Source: Myxocyprinus asiaticus (Eukaryota; Chordata; Actinopteri; Cypriniformes; Catostomidae). From it: a stretch of DNA of 64,000 nucleotides. The stretch is taken from contig NC_059351.1 of assembly GCF_019703515.2 (NCBI RefSeq), positions 15,007,501 through 15,071,500 of the forward strand, given 5' to 3'. Made by a program: the position numbers and the translations under genes. Below the pieces are notes generated by a model that made no database searches, was not told the DNA's origin, and worked only from the letters and a program-made list of their open reading frames with translations. How positions within the stretch are numbered: position 1 is the first letter of the stretch; the number at the start of each line of letters is the position of its first letter. This document shows positions 46,588 through 59,439 of this stretch, one piece after another.

Positions 46588-46889
46588 GAACAATCTGGTC
46601 AAACATGGACCCAGCAGAGGGAACATCTCTGGTTAACGCTATTTCACAACAGGGGGCGCTCCTCAGTCGTCAACAGGAGCAACTCACATCCACCAGTCAA
46701 GCCATTGAGGAGATGGAGAGATGGATAGCTGACCTGATATCCAGGATTGAACAACTTCGTCTCTCCCCCAATGCCAGTCCCTCCGTCAAAGCCACACATC
46801 CACCCACAGCGGTCTCAACTACATCAAGATCCTCCGAGCCCCGGTTAAATCTTCCAGCACCATTCTCTGGTGAGCCTAAAATCTGTCAG

Positions 46890-47141
46890 TGTTGCATGGA
46901 GGAGGGCGGGGCCAGGCTGGAATGATGCATGCCTGGACCCCAATCAGCCTGTTGAAACGATCAAGGAATAAAGGCGACCGGAGATGGCAGTTCGAGAGAG
47001 AGAGAGAACTATGGGCAGCTGCCCTGTTTGTGTTTATGTTTGTGTGTTTTTTGTGTGTGTTTTGTTTAAGTTTATTATTAAACTATTATTTATGTTGTCA
47101 AGCCGGTTCTCGCCTCCTCCTTTCCCTATATTCCCTTTATA
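46890..47141 (+). repeat. Left LTR of the small LTR element
   Basis: It starts TGTTGCATGGAGGAGGGCGG and ends CTTTATA. Compared with the right LTR it has a longer TGTGTGTTTT stretch near 47040 and scattered substitutions. Confidence 0.85.
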
Positions 47142-47142
47142 C

Positions 47143-47160
47143 TGGTGCCGAAACCCGGGA
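47143..47160 (+). other. Primer-binding site complementary to tRNA-Phe
   Basis: TGGTGCCGAAACCCGGGA is the complement of the last 18 bases of mature vertebrate tRNA-Phe including CCA, as I remember that sequence. Its place one base after the LTR end is as expected for a reverse-transcription primer site. Confidence 0.78.
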
Positions 47161-47690
47161 GGGAGGAGGGATGCCTGTCGTAGGATCCTCGACACTGCCG
47201 TCCACCCAGGGAAGCGTCACCCATCTGTCAGGGGACGGAGTAGCCCAACCGCTTGGATGCGGGGAACAGCCACCGTCCACGAGGCGAGGAGGGACGGGAC
47301 TCCCCGACTGCCTCGAGCGATGGAGCCGCTGCCAGGGGCGGAGGAGTGCCCTGCCAGCTGCCAGAAAACACAGAGGGGTGTTCTGTCCGCTGAGGGTCGG
47401 AGGTTTGACTCCGGTCCGCCCGGGAAGGAGCGCCTGTCATCCGCCTGAGAGCATGGAGGAGTGATCGAGGACCATGCAATGGCGCATCAGAGAACCGGTG
47501 AGTGAATTTCTTTTCTCTCTCTCCTCTCTCTATCTCCCGCTGGCCTTTCCCTCTCGTTTTTTTGTGTTGTTATTGGTTTTTTTCCCTCCTGTCTCCTCCC
47601 AGGTCGAAGAAGGCGGGGCGCAAGGCACGCTCCCGGGGGGTATGTACGTCATGCCGGGGGCTCCCCGGCCTGAGGCGACACAGGGAGGAT

Positions 47691-47930
47691 TGTAGCGTGG
47701 AGGAGAGCGGGGCCAGGCCGGAATGACGCATGAACGGACCCCAATCAACTTGATGAGGCGAGCGAGGTATAAAGGCGACCGGAGATGGCAGTTCCAGAGA
47801 GAGAGAGAACTATGGGCAGCTGTCCTGTATGTGTTTATTTTTGTGTGTTTTTGTTTAAGTTTATTATTAAACTATTATTTATGTTGTCATGCTGGTTCTC
47901 ACCTCCTCCTTTCCCTTTAACCCCTTTACA
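47691..47930 (+). repeat. Right LTR of the small LTR element
   Basis: It starts TGTAGCGTGGAGGAGAGCGG and ends CCCTTTACA. The LTRs are similar but clearly diverged, so the insertion is not recent. Confidence 0.86.
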
Positions 47931-48689
47931 GTCGAAATTTTCTGTCCCAGTGTTCTCTGATATTTGCATTACAACCATCATCATTTCCCTCTGAACAAGC
48001 CAAGGTTGCCTACGTCATCACCTTGTTGACCAGGGGGGACCGCTGTGTGGGAGAATGAACATCCTTGCTGCTCTTCCTTCCGCACGTTTTCTGATAAATT
48101 CGCAAGGTCTTTGACCAATCTACATCTGGGAAGGAGGCAGTGAGGGAACTCTCTGACCTTCGGCAAGGAGATCCTTCAGTTTCTGACTTCTCCATTGAGT
48201 TTTGTACCCTCGCTGCATCGAGCGGTTGGAATGAGCAGGCGTTGAGGGACTGATTTCTGCATGGGCTATCTGACCGCATTAAGGATGAGATCTACACATT
48301 GGACCTACCTACCCGCTTTGACAATCTGGTGGACCTAGCGATTAGGGTCAAAAACAGGCTGGCCCTGCGACATCGTCACCATAGATTTCCTCCATCTGGT
48401 GCTTCTGTGTCTGCTGCTACTCGACCTCCTTCATCTGGTGAACGCTTAGAGTCAAGTCCCGAGGAAGAGACCATGCAGATTGGGAGATCTCGACTATCCG
48501 CCACAGAAAGACACCGATGCCTCATCAACGGCCTCTGTCTGTACTGTGGACGTCCAGGACACATTGCAGCCTCCTGTCTGGTAAAAGACACAGCTCACCA
48601 GTAGGCAAGGGCTTACTGGTGAGCATTACCCCTTTGGATAAATCCCCTGGCAATAGAATCCTACTACCAGCCTGGTTGCAGACAGCAAC

Positions 48690-49080
48690 ACCAGTCACTC
48701 TGTCTTGGTGGACTCTGGAGCAGAGGGTAACTTTATTGATGCTAATCTATTGGCAAAATGGTCTCTTCCCAAGACTCTTCTGAATGAACCCATCACCGCC
48801 AGTACTCTCTGTGACACTCCTCTCACTATGGTTACCCTACATCACGGCACCTCTCCAGCTCACCATTTCTGGGAACCACGTAGAGGAGATTCGATTCTAC
48901 ATCATCCACTCTCCCTCTGCTCCAGTGGTTTTGGGACATCTGTGGCTGGTAACCCATAATCCACACTTGAATTGGGCTGAGAGTTCTGTGTTGTCCTGGA
49001 GATCTTTCTGTCTGTCTCATTGTCTTGTTTCTGCTCTCTCCCCAGTTGTGTCCTGTTCTGTGTATCCGAGGTCTAAAATG
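48690..49080 (+). pseudogene. Gypsy copy 3 protease
   Basis: SVLVDSGAEGNFIDANLLAK carries the aspartic protease active site. A frame change follows near 48860, with the remainder (EIRFYIIHSPSAPVVLGHLW and LVTHNPHLNW) in a second frame. The motif order and ending match those of copy 1. Confidence 0.85.
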
Positions 49081-50420
49081 ATTTGAGGGTGGTGTTCAGC
49101 AAGTCTTGGGCTGCTTCTCTTCCTCCACACCGCCTGTACGACTGTGCGATTGATCTCCTTCCTGGCACTTCTCCACCTTGGGGATGTCTGTATTCACTCT
49201 CAGCCCCTAAGCAGAAGCCCATGGAGAGGTATATTGGTGATTCTCTTGCAGCCGTTATATTCGGCCTTCTTCCTCTCCAGCTGGGGTGGGGTTCTTCTTC
49301 GTGGGGAAGAAAGACGGCTCTTTGCGTCCCTGCAATAATTTAATCAATATAAATGATTGATTATTGAATGACATCACAGTAAAGAATCTTTATCCTTTGT
49401 CGTTGATGTCTTTGGCCTTCGAACTCTTGCAGGAAGTTTCTGTCTACATGAAGTTGGACCTTCGCAATGCTTACCACCTTGTTCGGATCAGGAAAGGGGA
49501 CGAATGAAAGATGGCTTTTAACATGCCTACGGGTCATTTTGAATACTTGGTCCTGCCTTTCAGCCTTTCAACGCCCTGGCCATCTTCCAGGCACTCGTAA
49601 ATGACGTGTTGCGTGACATTGTCAGTTGGTTAATTTTTGAATACCTTGATGATATCCTCATATTTTCCAGTTACTTACGAGACCATGTCCGGCACGTCAG
49701 GAGAGTGTTTCGGCGGTTGCTGGAGAATCGTTTGTTCATCAAGGTGGAGAAGTGTGAGTTTCATGCACGATCGGTTCGATTCCCTGGGGTTCGTCCTCTC
49801 GCCTGATTGTATCCGGATGGACCCAGCCAAGGTAAAGGCAGTTGCAGATTGGCCACTCCCAGATTCTCGCAAAGCGGTCCAGCAATTTCTGGGATTTGCC
49901 CATTTTTACCAGCGGTTCATCTGGAATTATAGTCAGATCGCCTCCCCTCTGATGAACCTAACTTCTACCAAAACTAATTTCTGTTGGTCCCAGCAGGCTC
50001 AGTCCACTTTCCAAAAGCTAAAGATCTGCTTTGTTTCTGCTCCCATTCTGGTAAATCTTGAACCATCTTGTCCATTTGTGGTGGAAGTTGATGCATCAGA
50101 GGTGGGGGTGGGGTCTATTTTGTCCCAAAGGTCTCCATCGGATGGGAGGATACACCCCTGTGCATTCTTTTCTCATCGCCTTACCCCTGCGGAATGGAAC
50201 TACGTCATCGGGAATAGGGAGTTACTGGCTGTCAGGTTAGCTTTAGGCGAGTGGCATCACTGGTTGGAGGGTTCGGGAGTTCCATTTGTGGTTTGGACTG
50301 ACCACAAAAACCTTGAGTGCATCCGCACCATAAAACGACTAAATTCCAGGCAGCTCGCTGGGTTTTTTTCTTTGGCAGATTCAATTTTACCATCTCGTAT
50401 CGCCCCGAGTGTAAGAACGG
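49080..50420 (+). pseudogene. Gypsy copy 3 reverse transcriptase and RNase H
   Basis: Pre-polymerase sequence ([19 protein letters not shown]) is followed by fingers spread over frames with stops near 49340-49380. 49450-49510 reads [18 protein letters not shown] with a stop after it. The catalytic box reads [12 protein letters not shown] near 49635-49670 and is intact. The thumb and RNase H form one long frame to about 50400: [75 protein letters not shown] and [10 protein letters not shown]. Several lesions make it dead. Confidence 0.9.
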
Positions 50421-51684
50421 TAAACCTGACACTTTGTCTCGCTCTTTTGAGACTGAGAGCACCTCGACCTCCCCGGATACTGTTATTCCTCCCAACAGGG
50501 TGGTGGCAGCAGTGTCCTGGGAGATCGAGTCCAAAGTTCGCTCTGCTTTGCGTGACGTCAATATTCCCGCGAAGTGTCTAGAGGGCCTGCTGTTTGTTCC
50601 TGAGTTGGTCCGAACTCACGTCCTCTGGTGGGGTCATTCCTCTTGCCTGGCCTGTCATCCAGGAGCTGCTCGTACCAAGGCATTAGTTAAGCAATGGTTC
50701 TGGTGGCCCTCGTTGGCACGGGATGTACGGAGTTTCGTTTCGGCCTGTCTGGTTTGTGCTAGCAACAAGTCTTCCAGTCGACCCACTGCGGGGCTCCTCC
50801 AGCCACTGCCAGTCCCTTCAAGACCCTGGTCACACATTGCCATGGATTTTGTTACCAGATTACCCCGTCCAATGGCAATACAGTTATTTTAACTGTAGTA
50901 GACTGGTTCTCACCAAATTACCTTCAGCGAGGGAGACAGCGGTTATAGTCGTTGATCATGTCTTCTGTATTCATGGCCTCCCGGCAGATGTGATCTCCGA
51001 CAGGGGACCTCAATTCATGTCTAAGTTTTGGGAAGAGTTCTGCCAACAGCTGGGGGTCGACTTCTAGCTTGTCGCCTGGGTTCCTTCCCCAGACAAACAG
51101 GCAGACCGAATGGGCTAATCAGGATTTTGGAGAGGGTCCTGCACTGCGTGGCATCTCGGGAACCGTCAACTTGGTGTTCCAAACTATCCTAGGTTGAATA
51201 TGCGCACAATTACTTCCCGGTTTCGTCTACGGGTTTGTCACCCTTCCAGTGCTCTTTAGTCTACCAGCCCCCATTGTTCTCCTCCCAAGAACCTGATGCT
51301 GTTGTTCCATCCGTGCACGTGTTCATCCAGAGATGCCGTCACACCTGGAGGGTCGCCAGAGAAGCCCTTCTCCAGACTGGCAGTTGGAACAAAGAATCAG
51401 CGGACCATTACTGTTCTAAGCCCCCGGTTTATGTGTGTGGACAGAAGGTCTGGTTGTCCTCCCAGGACATTCCTCTCCGACTTCCATCACATAAGCTGGG
51501 ACCTAAATTTATTGGACCGTTTATCATCTCTAAAATGCTTAGTCTGGTGTCGGTTCATCTCAAACCCCCCCCTTCCACATATATAAATTCAAACCTGTTG
51601 TCTGCTCCCACCTTCAGCCTGACTCCTCTGTTCCCCCGCCTCCTCGTCTGATAGATGGGGCTCTGGCTTACTCTGTTCGATAGG
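50420..51684 (+). pseudogene. Gypsy copy 3 integrase, broken
   Basis: The frame to 50892 includes [15 protein letters not shown] (end of RNase H), the zinc-binding domain (H in WWGHSSCLACHPG, then [20 protein letters not shown]) and [16 protein letters not shown] frame change leads to [20 protein letters not shown] and [20 protein letters not shown], followed by stops near 51065 and 51117. The C-terminal part (MSPFQCSLVYQPPLF, QKVWLSSQDIPLRLPSHKLG, PKFIGPFIISKM) is readable at 51235-51651. The element ends at about 51684 where a MITE begins. Confidence 0.88.
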
Positions 51685-51686
51685 AA

Positions 51687-52246
51687 TTAAAGGAATACTG
51701 GGTTCGATACAAGTTAAGTTCAAATGACAGCATTTGTGGCATAATGTTGATTACCTCTCAAATTAGTTTGTGAATGGGGCCAATCTGTATACGTTAAAAT
51801 TCTCACTGTTTCAAAAGTATATCCACAATATGTAAACAATATGCCTGTTAACATGATTTTTGTGTAATAAAATCGCTTACTAACTTTTTTATATACAATC
51901 TTACAACTTTGTTGCCATGACAATGTAACGCTGTAAACCCAAAAACTGCCATTTCAAAATGACGATTTAATCAACTTTACAGCTCATAATACACAAGTTT
52001 TAACAGGATAATTAATGTAAGTTCTTTTATGAAATTATAAGCTTCACATTTCTGTATTTAAACCCTCCATAAACTGGCCCAATTTACTTCCATTGTAAGT
52101 GTCTCACTGTTACCTCGATTTTTGCATTTTATTTGTTTGGTTTTTTTGAAAGAAAACGAGAGATGAATCGAAATGAATTTTGGTGGTTATGCCACAAATG
52201 CTGTCGTTTCAGCTTTACTTCTATTGATCCCAGGATTTTCCTTTAA
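51687..52246. mobile_element. MITE with ~60-bp inverted ends (TTAAAGGAATA)
   Basis: The left end begins TTAAAGGAATACTGGGTTCG and contains ACAGCATTTGTGGCATAA. The right end is inverted: TTATGCCACAAATGCTGT at 52191, finishing CCTTTAA. The middle has CAATCTGTATACGTTAAAAT and TTACTTCCATTGTAAGTG, again repeat-like. It abuts the broken end of Gypsy copy 3. No coding content. Confidence 0.85.
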
Positions 52247-53249
52247 GTATTTTTGTGCTTTGTGGCAAATTCTGTAAAAAAATAAAAAATAAAATAAAAA
52301 TTATCACTATGATTTTTCCCATAACAAAGCTGAACTATTGAACTTGATGAAGCAAATATAAAGGTTAGCATAATTAAATAATGATTAAATATGATAAAGG
52401 AGTAATGTACCTCTGTTTGAACTATATGGTCAAAATATTTTAGGTTATCAAACACTTAAAAATGACTTCAGAAGGATCAAACTATTAGTGAATGCATCAT
52501 ATATTTTTTTAGTTATTCTGTATAACCCATTAAAATATGATGGTGATCATGGGAACATGCACAATGTCTGTTGTTCTAATAGAAACATTTAAAAATAAGT
52601 TCATGATTAAAAAAATTTATTTTAATATTTGTTTTCTATTACACACTGACCAGAGACAAAATATCCAATAATGTAACTAAGTTCAGTATCCTGTTAATTA
52701 TATCAGTAGTATGTCATGGGGACACACATAACACACAAAACTGGCAAAGTTTCCTAAGAATGTCACAACCCAATCTTTTTAAAACTGAAGTGGAAGTTAA
52801 TACTTTTTTAAAAAATGTATTATGGCTTTATTTGATAGGTAAGTGGGACAAGACACAGGTCGAACTCGATCCTGCATTCCCAAGAGAGCACCATGGCTTC
52901 TACAGTATTTGTAAAAAGCACATGCGCTTCCTACCGTGCTGCAGCTCTGACAATGAAGCTCTCAAACTTCCCAAATGACACTAATTGGAAATATTCAGGC
53001 CATTCGTTTTTGATCCAGACAACATCTTTCTTAAATACCCACCATATGATTTCTTAATAAAATACCATATAAGTCTTACTAATTGCTCTCTAGAAGGTGT
53101 ATATCTTACCCTTGAATAATTTTCACTTTTAATTCACTTAGTCTGCTTTACCTACTGTGAGTGGATCCGTTCCTGGGGCACAGGACGGAATAAAGGTCTA
53201 TCAGTAATTTGAAGAGTGTGAAGTACTGGTCACAGTTAATTACCTCTGG

Positions 53250-53292
<43 letters not shown>

Positions 53293-54416
53293 AGCAGGCA
53301 TTAATAGGCTGGGGGTGAGGTTGGCACTTACAGTAGAACTTTTCTACCAGCAGTCTCCATTAGACCTAATTGTAAAAAGAACATGTTTTAGTAACAGATG
53401 GACCAAAGTTTCCAGTTGGTCTGTAATATTAGGCCATAAACACACTCTCACTCACTTACACACTCTTAAGTAGGGCAACCTGATGAAAAGGCTCAAAACA
53501 AGAACACACTTACCATTCAAGCTGCCATAGACATGACTTGCAGTAGTTTTGCAGCATGTTTTCGCAGGTTTGGCAACTGTTGACCTTCACGTGAGTGTGT
53601 ATGTGTTTTAATAGACAAAGGTCTGTAATTACAGGAATATGTTATTCTTGGCACTTTCAGAAGGGCTTTGTTTTCCAGAATTATATTATGTACTGTGCTG
53701 CAGAAGTGAACACCTATTTAGCATAAAGTGTTGGGGAAGCTACTTTGAAAATTGGATTCAAGTTAAGTATTTTCTACTCGATTTAACTGTAAAAAAATAA
53801 AAAATAAAAATACTTTAGCTAAAATTAGCTAACAACATCACAAGTATTTTCAACATGATCACACAGAAACTCAACATGTTGCTACCGAATGTTTTGATAC
53901 TCTGACAATGACCCTTTCTGCCGAGTTACTGTCAAGCGTCATCCCCATCTGACATCTTTGCTGCAATTCAAAAGTGTTTACCTTTATCTGTGGTGCTACT
54001 GAAACCTATTTAAACTTGAGTAATTGAGCAATCACATTCACATAATCAATGATGAGCATGAATCAGGGGTTGGATTTTTGCTCTAAAATTACATTTTTAC
54101 TTCAATAACCGGTAGGTTTAGTGTTGGGGTTTGAGTTAGGGCATATGATTAACAAAATATGCATTCCTGGTGACTGTATTACATAATTTACAACTAAAAA
54201 CATCTCACTTTTGGCATCACTTTGTTGACATTTCACCCAAAAACTGAAGCCCATACGTTCACAACACTTTCAGCTTCGGCCACTTGGGGCAGTGATTAGA
54301 GTTTCGGTAAGCACAGATTGATTTCAGCTGAAGAGCTTTTGACCTACTGCCACCAAATTCACAGAGAGATCAGATCAATCCAAAAGTGGATTTTGAGTCT
54401 TCTTTCTTCAAAATCT
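52247..54416. other. Intergenic, repeat-poor by eye
   Basis: AT-rich sequence. A TG microsatellite lies at 53254-53290. Segments at about 53738-53770 (TGTTGGGGAAGCTACTTTGA) and 54100-54150 look like pieces of dispersed repeats. The 72-codon frame at 52760-52978 has no similarity I recognise. Confidence 0.6.
53254..53290 (+). repeat. (TG)n microsatellite
   Basis: About 18 TG units. Confidence 0.92.
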
Positions 54417-55125
54417 AAATATTTTGTTAAAGTGATAGTTCACCCAAAAATGAAAATTCTCATCATTTAATCACCCTGGCATCCAGATGTGTATGACTTT
54501 CTCTCTTCTGCAGAACAAAAACTATTTCAGCTCTGTATGTCCTCTCAATGTAAGTGAATAAGTACCAACATTCTGAAGCTCCAAAACACATAAAGGCAAT
54601 ATAAAAGTAATTCATACGACTCCAGTGTTTAAATCCATGTTTTTAGAAGTGATATGATAGGTATGGGTGTGAAACACATCACTATTTAAGTCCTTTTTTT
54701 ATTATCGATCTCCAATTTCACATTCTTCTTCTTTTGTTTTTTGTGATTGCAGTTTCTGCACATATCACTAATGGGCAGAGAGGAGGATTTATAGTAAAAA
54801 AGGACTTAAATATTGATCTGTTTCTCACCCACACTTATCATATCCCTTCTGACGATAGAGATTTAACTACTAAACTGTATGGATTACTTTTATGCTGCCT
54901 TTATGTGCATTTTGAGCTTTAAAATTTTGGTACCCATTCACGCATTGAATCATGGACCTACAAAGCTGAAATATTCTTCTAAAAATATTTATAGAATTTT
55001 GAAGTTTAGAAGTTTGTGTTCAGCAGAAGAAAGTCATTCACATCTAGGATGGCACGAGGGTGATTAAATTATGAGTGAACTATCCCTTTAACAAAATATT
55101 GTGCTACAAGAAAGAAGACTTTAAA
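54385..55125. mobile_element. MITE (GATAGTTCACCCAAAAATGA) with extended inverted ends
   Basis: The core ends AAAGTGATAGTTCACCCAAA (54430) and GTGAACTATCCCTTT (55091) are the standard inverted termini of an abundant teleost MITE. The symmetry continues outside: TCTTCTTTCTTC and ATATTTTGTT on the left are mirrored by AACAAAATATT and GAAAGAAGA on the right. The element may therefore be longer than usual, or may sit inside another inverted repeat. Confidence 0.72.
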
Positions 55126-57249
55126 TCCACAGTGACTTTTACATAAACTGTCGGCATGATCCGGCTTAGTAAAATTAATCAGACTTCCCAAAGCTGCATT
55201 GGAGAGACAGAGTGGACAGTGTAAGAGTGTGTTCGATAATTGCTTGCACAAATAATGCCACATAAAAGCAGCAACACAGTGGTTGGTCATGTTACACATT
55301 ACTACAGTACTTCATGGAAAAAAGTAGCTTGTTACTGAAAAAGTCACAGTGTTTTGAGAACAGTTGCGCTACTGTCATGCTACTGAAAAATATCTCCATA
55401 AGGACTTTGTCTTCTCAGAACCACATTCTGTACTTTGCAACAACTATGGATGCATATTTAATAGGCTAGATGAGAAGCTTTCCATCTTCATCACAGATCT
55501 TTCTCAGCCAAATGCCTGTCTATACAATAACTTCCACTGATGGTTTCCAACAATTCAACGCATCGCAGTATGAAGAAATGTAATAATGGATGCAATCATC
55601 AAATGGGCCTTGTCAGGGAGCAACTTCACAGAATGTTGGGCCTGAAACACTCTGAGAATGCCGTAGGGTACCTTTAAGTGACCTGAGGGAGGACTGATTC
55701 CCGTCGAGAAGCACAATGAGCAGAAACCTGGTAAGGAATCAGACCCAAGAGAAGCCTGTCCAGGTTTTTCAGTGACTTGCTAACTCATTAAACATATATT
55801 GGGGGTTGGGATTACTTTGGGTGTTTCAGAGACATTTGGATGGAAAAAAGCGATGGGCCTGAGAATGCGTGGGAGTAATATGCGACTAGATGGCAGTTGG
55901 AAGAGGGTGTGGAGACCAGCAGGCTTCTATTGTCACTTGAGATACAGAATAGAATGAAAATTCACACAAAGAATGAACCCTCCAAAACACTGAACCATCG
56001 TAAGGTTTGATGTCGGCTTTAAAATCACAGGACTAGCTGAACTGAACAATGCTAAGTTTTATGAGAAGTAAAACCTTGTTATATGAAACAGGCTTTATTG
56101 AAACACCCACATTGACTACAGTTGGTTTTAAAAAAGTGGCAATAGCGTTACAACATCTCACCTGTGGTAAAGATCATTTTATTGGAAATCCTTTTGTGGC
56201 TTATTGGTTTATTACGATCTAATTGACTGTAGCTGTATACTTAAGAGAACTCAGTAGGGTTTTCCTTAGAGTAGTACTATTTTTCCTACTTCTTTTCCCA
56301 ATGTGTTCCCATAGGAAGTAAATCTCCCGAACGAGACAGCTTTTCTCTGGAACTGTGCGATATTATGTTTTTTGCATAAATTAAATTCGCAACTTGAATG
56401 GAAACATAGCTACTGTAAATCCAGGATGTCACAAACACAAAAGCTACTGAGTGCACCTTTAACTGACTACAATAAAACATGTAAGTGAGCTGCTTTTTTG
56501 ACTTCTGGAACTTTCCAACAACCCTTTAACAAGCAAACACACTCACATGCAAGCACACACACAGTTCATGAACTGTTAAGAGAATGACATTTATTCAGAC
56601 AGACACCCACTAAGTGCATTATTCATCTTGCTATGCACACTCATTTTAGATATATTCACATATTTATGATGGACTCTCTGCTCCCCCTGCACATATATGA
56701 ACACACACACTTTGACATGTAATTATATATTTATGAAAGGCACACACAAATTCCCACATCTACATTCTTTCATCTAAGACTTTCATAAATTTATTCATGA
56801 AAGGTACACAAACAAGTTCTCATAAACTGATTTCAGACTTACCACATATGCAGTCATGAACATACATTTGTTCTTACTGCCCATTGGCCTACAAACTAAT
56901 CTCCGGTATACTGGTCTTTAGATCATGTCAGTAACAACTTTAAGGTATGTTCAGCAAAGTAATTACTCCATTATAGTGTGGTTAGATAATTCTTGATGGA
57001 TGAGGATCCCTCGAGACCCTCATGACTGTGTCAAGGCCAGTAGTCTCTATATATACTATAATAACTATGCTTATATAATTATATTCTTTAAAAGATATTG
57101 CACCCTTAAATGGTTTCTAAAGTGCATTTAACTACTTTTTGATTTGAAAAAAAAAAAAAGATTTGAATTTTTTTTTTTACATTTTTTAAATTTAAAACAT
57201 GAAAAAGAATCACTGTTACATTTCTAAGAACTTTGCACATGTGTTTAAA
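55126..57249. other. Intergenic, nothing recognised
   Basis: AT-rich sequence without recognisable repeats or coding similarity, except CA-rich patches near 56530-56760. An A tract and a T tract lie near 57147-57179. Confidence 0.65.
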
Positions 57250-57394
57250 ACTAGATGTTTAGAGAGGGTCACGTGACACCATGCGAGGTTCGGACGTGTG
57301 AATGGCGAGCTCTGAGCTTGTTTTTAATACTTTTTATGTCATAAACCGATGAGATTCAATACACTCTGTTCCATAACTTTTCTATGAAGACAAT

Positions 57395-58057
57395 ATGTCA
57401 AAGAATTCAAAATCCTCGGGCTCTGGAGACATTCAAAGACACTTACATTCTCAAGCTGATACCCCTGACAGGGCCACAGACCAGGGGCTCAATTTGGACG
57501 GTGAGGCGGGAGAGATTCAGCGTCAGATGTCGGTGATGCTGACGAAGGTCGCTGCTGACTTTGAGGGTCTTGCTGTAATACGTCAATTGATTACTTCCAT
57601 GGAGTCGAAATTCATTGAGTTGGTTACAAGAGTGTCGGATGTTGAGAAACGGATTGATTATTTGGAGTCATCGGTGAGAGAATTAGCTGCTAATCTGCTA
57701 GCGACCAAGATAGATTTGGAACATGTTTGGGAAACGTTGGAAGACATTGAGAATCGTAACCAGTGCAACAACGTCCAAATTGTTGGAATTCCTGAGCAAG
57801 CAGAGGGTCAGAATATGGTGAAATTCCTAGATGAGCTCTTTCCGAGTCTGCTCGACATAACAGGCCATAAGCTGGAAATCGAGCAAGCTCACAGAGTCCC
57901 GGCTCGGAGATCCACTGAGAGAGACAGGCCCTGATCAATTCTGGCCAAATTTCTGAGATCATCCGATAAAGATCTCGTGTTACATGAGGCGAGGAGTAAA
58001 GGAAGGCTTCCTTGGAAGAACCACAACATTTTCTTGTTCCCAGACTTTGCCAAGTGA
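57395..58057 (+). pseudogene. LINE ORF1 (RNA-binding protein) with premature stop
   Basis: ORF1 proteins of L1-type LINEs trimerise through a coiled coil and bind the element RNA. The frame starts MSKNSKSSGSGDIQRHLHSQ. A heptad-rich segment follows (IRQLITSMESKFIELVTRVS and VEKRIDYLESSVRELAANLL), then NRNQCNNVQIVGIPEQAEGQ of the RRM-like domain and IEQAHRVPARRS. A TGA at 57932 interrupts it. The same frame continues after the stop with SILAKFLRSSDKDLVLHEAR and WKNHNIFLFPDFAK to a terminal TGA at 58055. Confidence 0.88.
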
Positions 58058-58279
58058 GCCTGACTCACTGAACATTCACTTGACTGTTCGAGGAAGCTGG
58101 GTGCATTTTTTGTTTCTTTTTGTGCTGGTTCCGCCTAGCAACTGGAGTTTGTTTTGTGTAGTAACATTTCTTCGGGACAGTGCTGTGGATGAATCTGCAC
58201 GTGCCTCCTATTGGCTGGAGTTTGTTTTGTGGAGAATTTTTTGCAGGTCATCTGCTGCACTCAGGAAACTGAACGGACC

Positions 58280-58298
58280 TTATATATATATATATATA
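58280..58298 (+). repeat. (TA)n left of the nested Tc1 copy
   Basis: A short TA run ending at the element terminus. Confidence 0.85.

Positions 58299-59175
<877 letters not shown>

Positions 59176-59214
<39 letters not shown>
59176..59214 (+). repeat. (TA)n right of the nested Tc1 copy
   Basis: TA repeat of about 36 bp directly after the element terminus. Confidence 0.88.
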
Positions 59215-59216
<2 letters not shown>

Positions 59217-59439
59217 ACTGTTTGAGTTTAGAGGGATGGACGGCGGTTGGTACTGTCGTGCGCAGGGTTAATGCGCACGTTTTTCTTTTTTCTTGGTTCT
59301 GGGGGAAGTTTGGGGTTTGATTATTGCACTAATGTTGGAATGTTGTCTTTATAATTTTGTTTTTGACACACAATCTATTTTTTCTTGGGTTGGGGCACCC
59401 CATAAAAAGAAGGAAGGTTATTTCTTTTCTTAAGCGAAA

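Larger units (their letters stand above)
46890..47930 (+). mobile_element. Small non-autonomous LTR retrotransposon (TRIM/LARD type)
   Basis: Two LTRs (46890-47141 and 47691-47930) of about 250 and 240 bp share TGT.GC.TGGAGGAG starts, the ATAAAGGCGACCGGAGATGG block and the TTTAAGTTTATTATTAAACT block. The 549-bp interior starts at once with a primer-binding site at 47143-47160. It shows a purine-rich tract (CACAGGGAGGA) just before the second LTR. No gag or pol is present. Flanking pentamers are GTCAG and GTCGA, an imperfect 5-bp duplication. Confidence 0.88.
46605..48604 (+). pseudogene. Gypsy copy 3 gag, split by an insertion
   Basis: The start reads MDPAEGTSLVNAISQQGALL and LPAPFSGEPK before the inserted element. 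After it, 47936-48050 reads [20 protein letters not shown] and ITLLTRGD. 48180-48300 holds FCTLAAS with an in-frame stop (TGA at about 48250). 48299-48604 holds LDLPTRFDNLVDLAIRV and the zinc knuckle CLYCGRPGHIAASC, an intact CX2CX4HX4C. The insertion plus these lesions make it non-functional. Confidence 0.86.
45957..51684 (+). mobile_element. Ty3/Gypsy retrotransposon copy 3, 5' LTR present, 3' end lost
   Basis: A complete 5' LTR (45957-46587) is followed by gag (interrupted by a small LTR element at 46890-47930), protease, reverse transcriptase, RNase H and integrase. The sequence ends near 51684, directly before a MITE, without the last part of pol and the 3' LTR. The LTR start, gag start and pol are close to those of Gypsy copy 1. 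Many stops and frameshifts disable it. Confidence 0.9.

Noticed and set aside
46889..47464. 191- and 154-codon frames
   Set aside because: They run from an LTR into the non-coding interior of the small LTR element; no gag or pol similarity.
52760..52978. 72-codon frame in a repeat-poor stretch
   Set aside because: No similarity, no splice or promoter context, short length within chance expectation.
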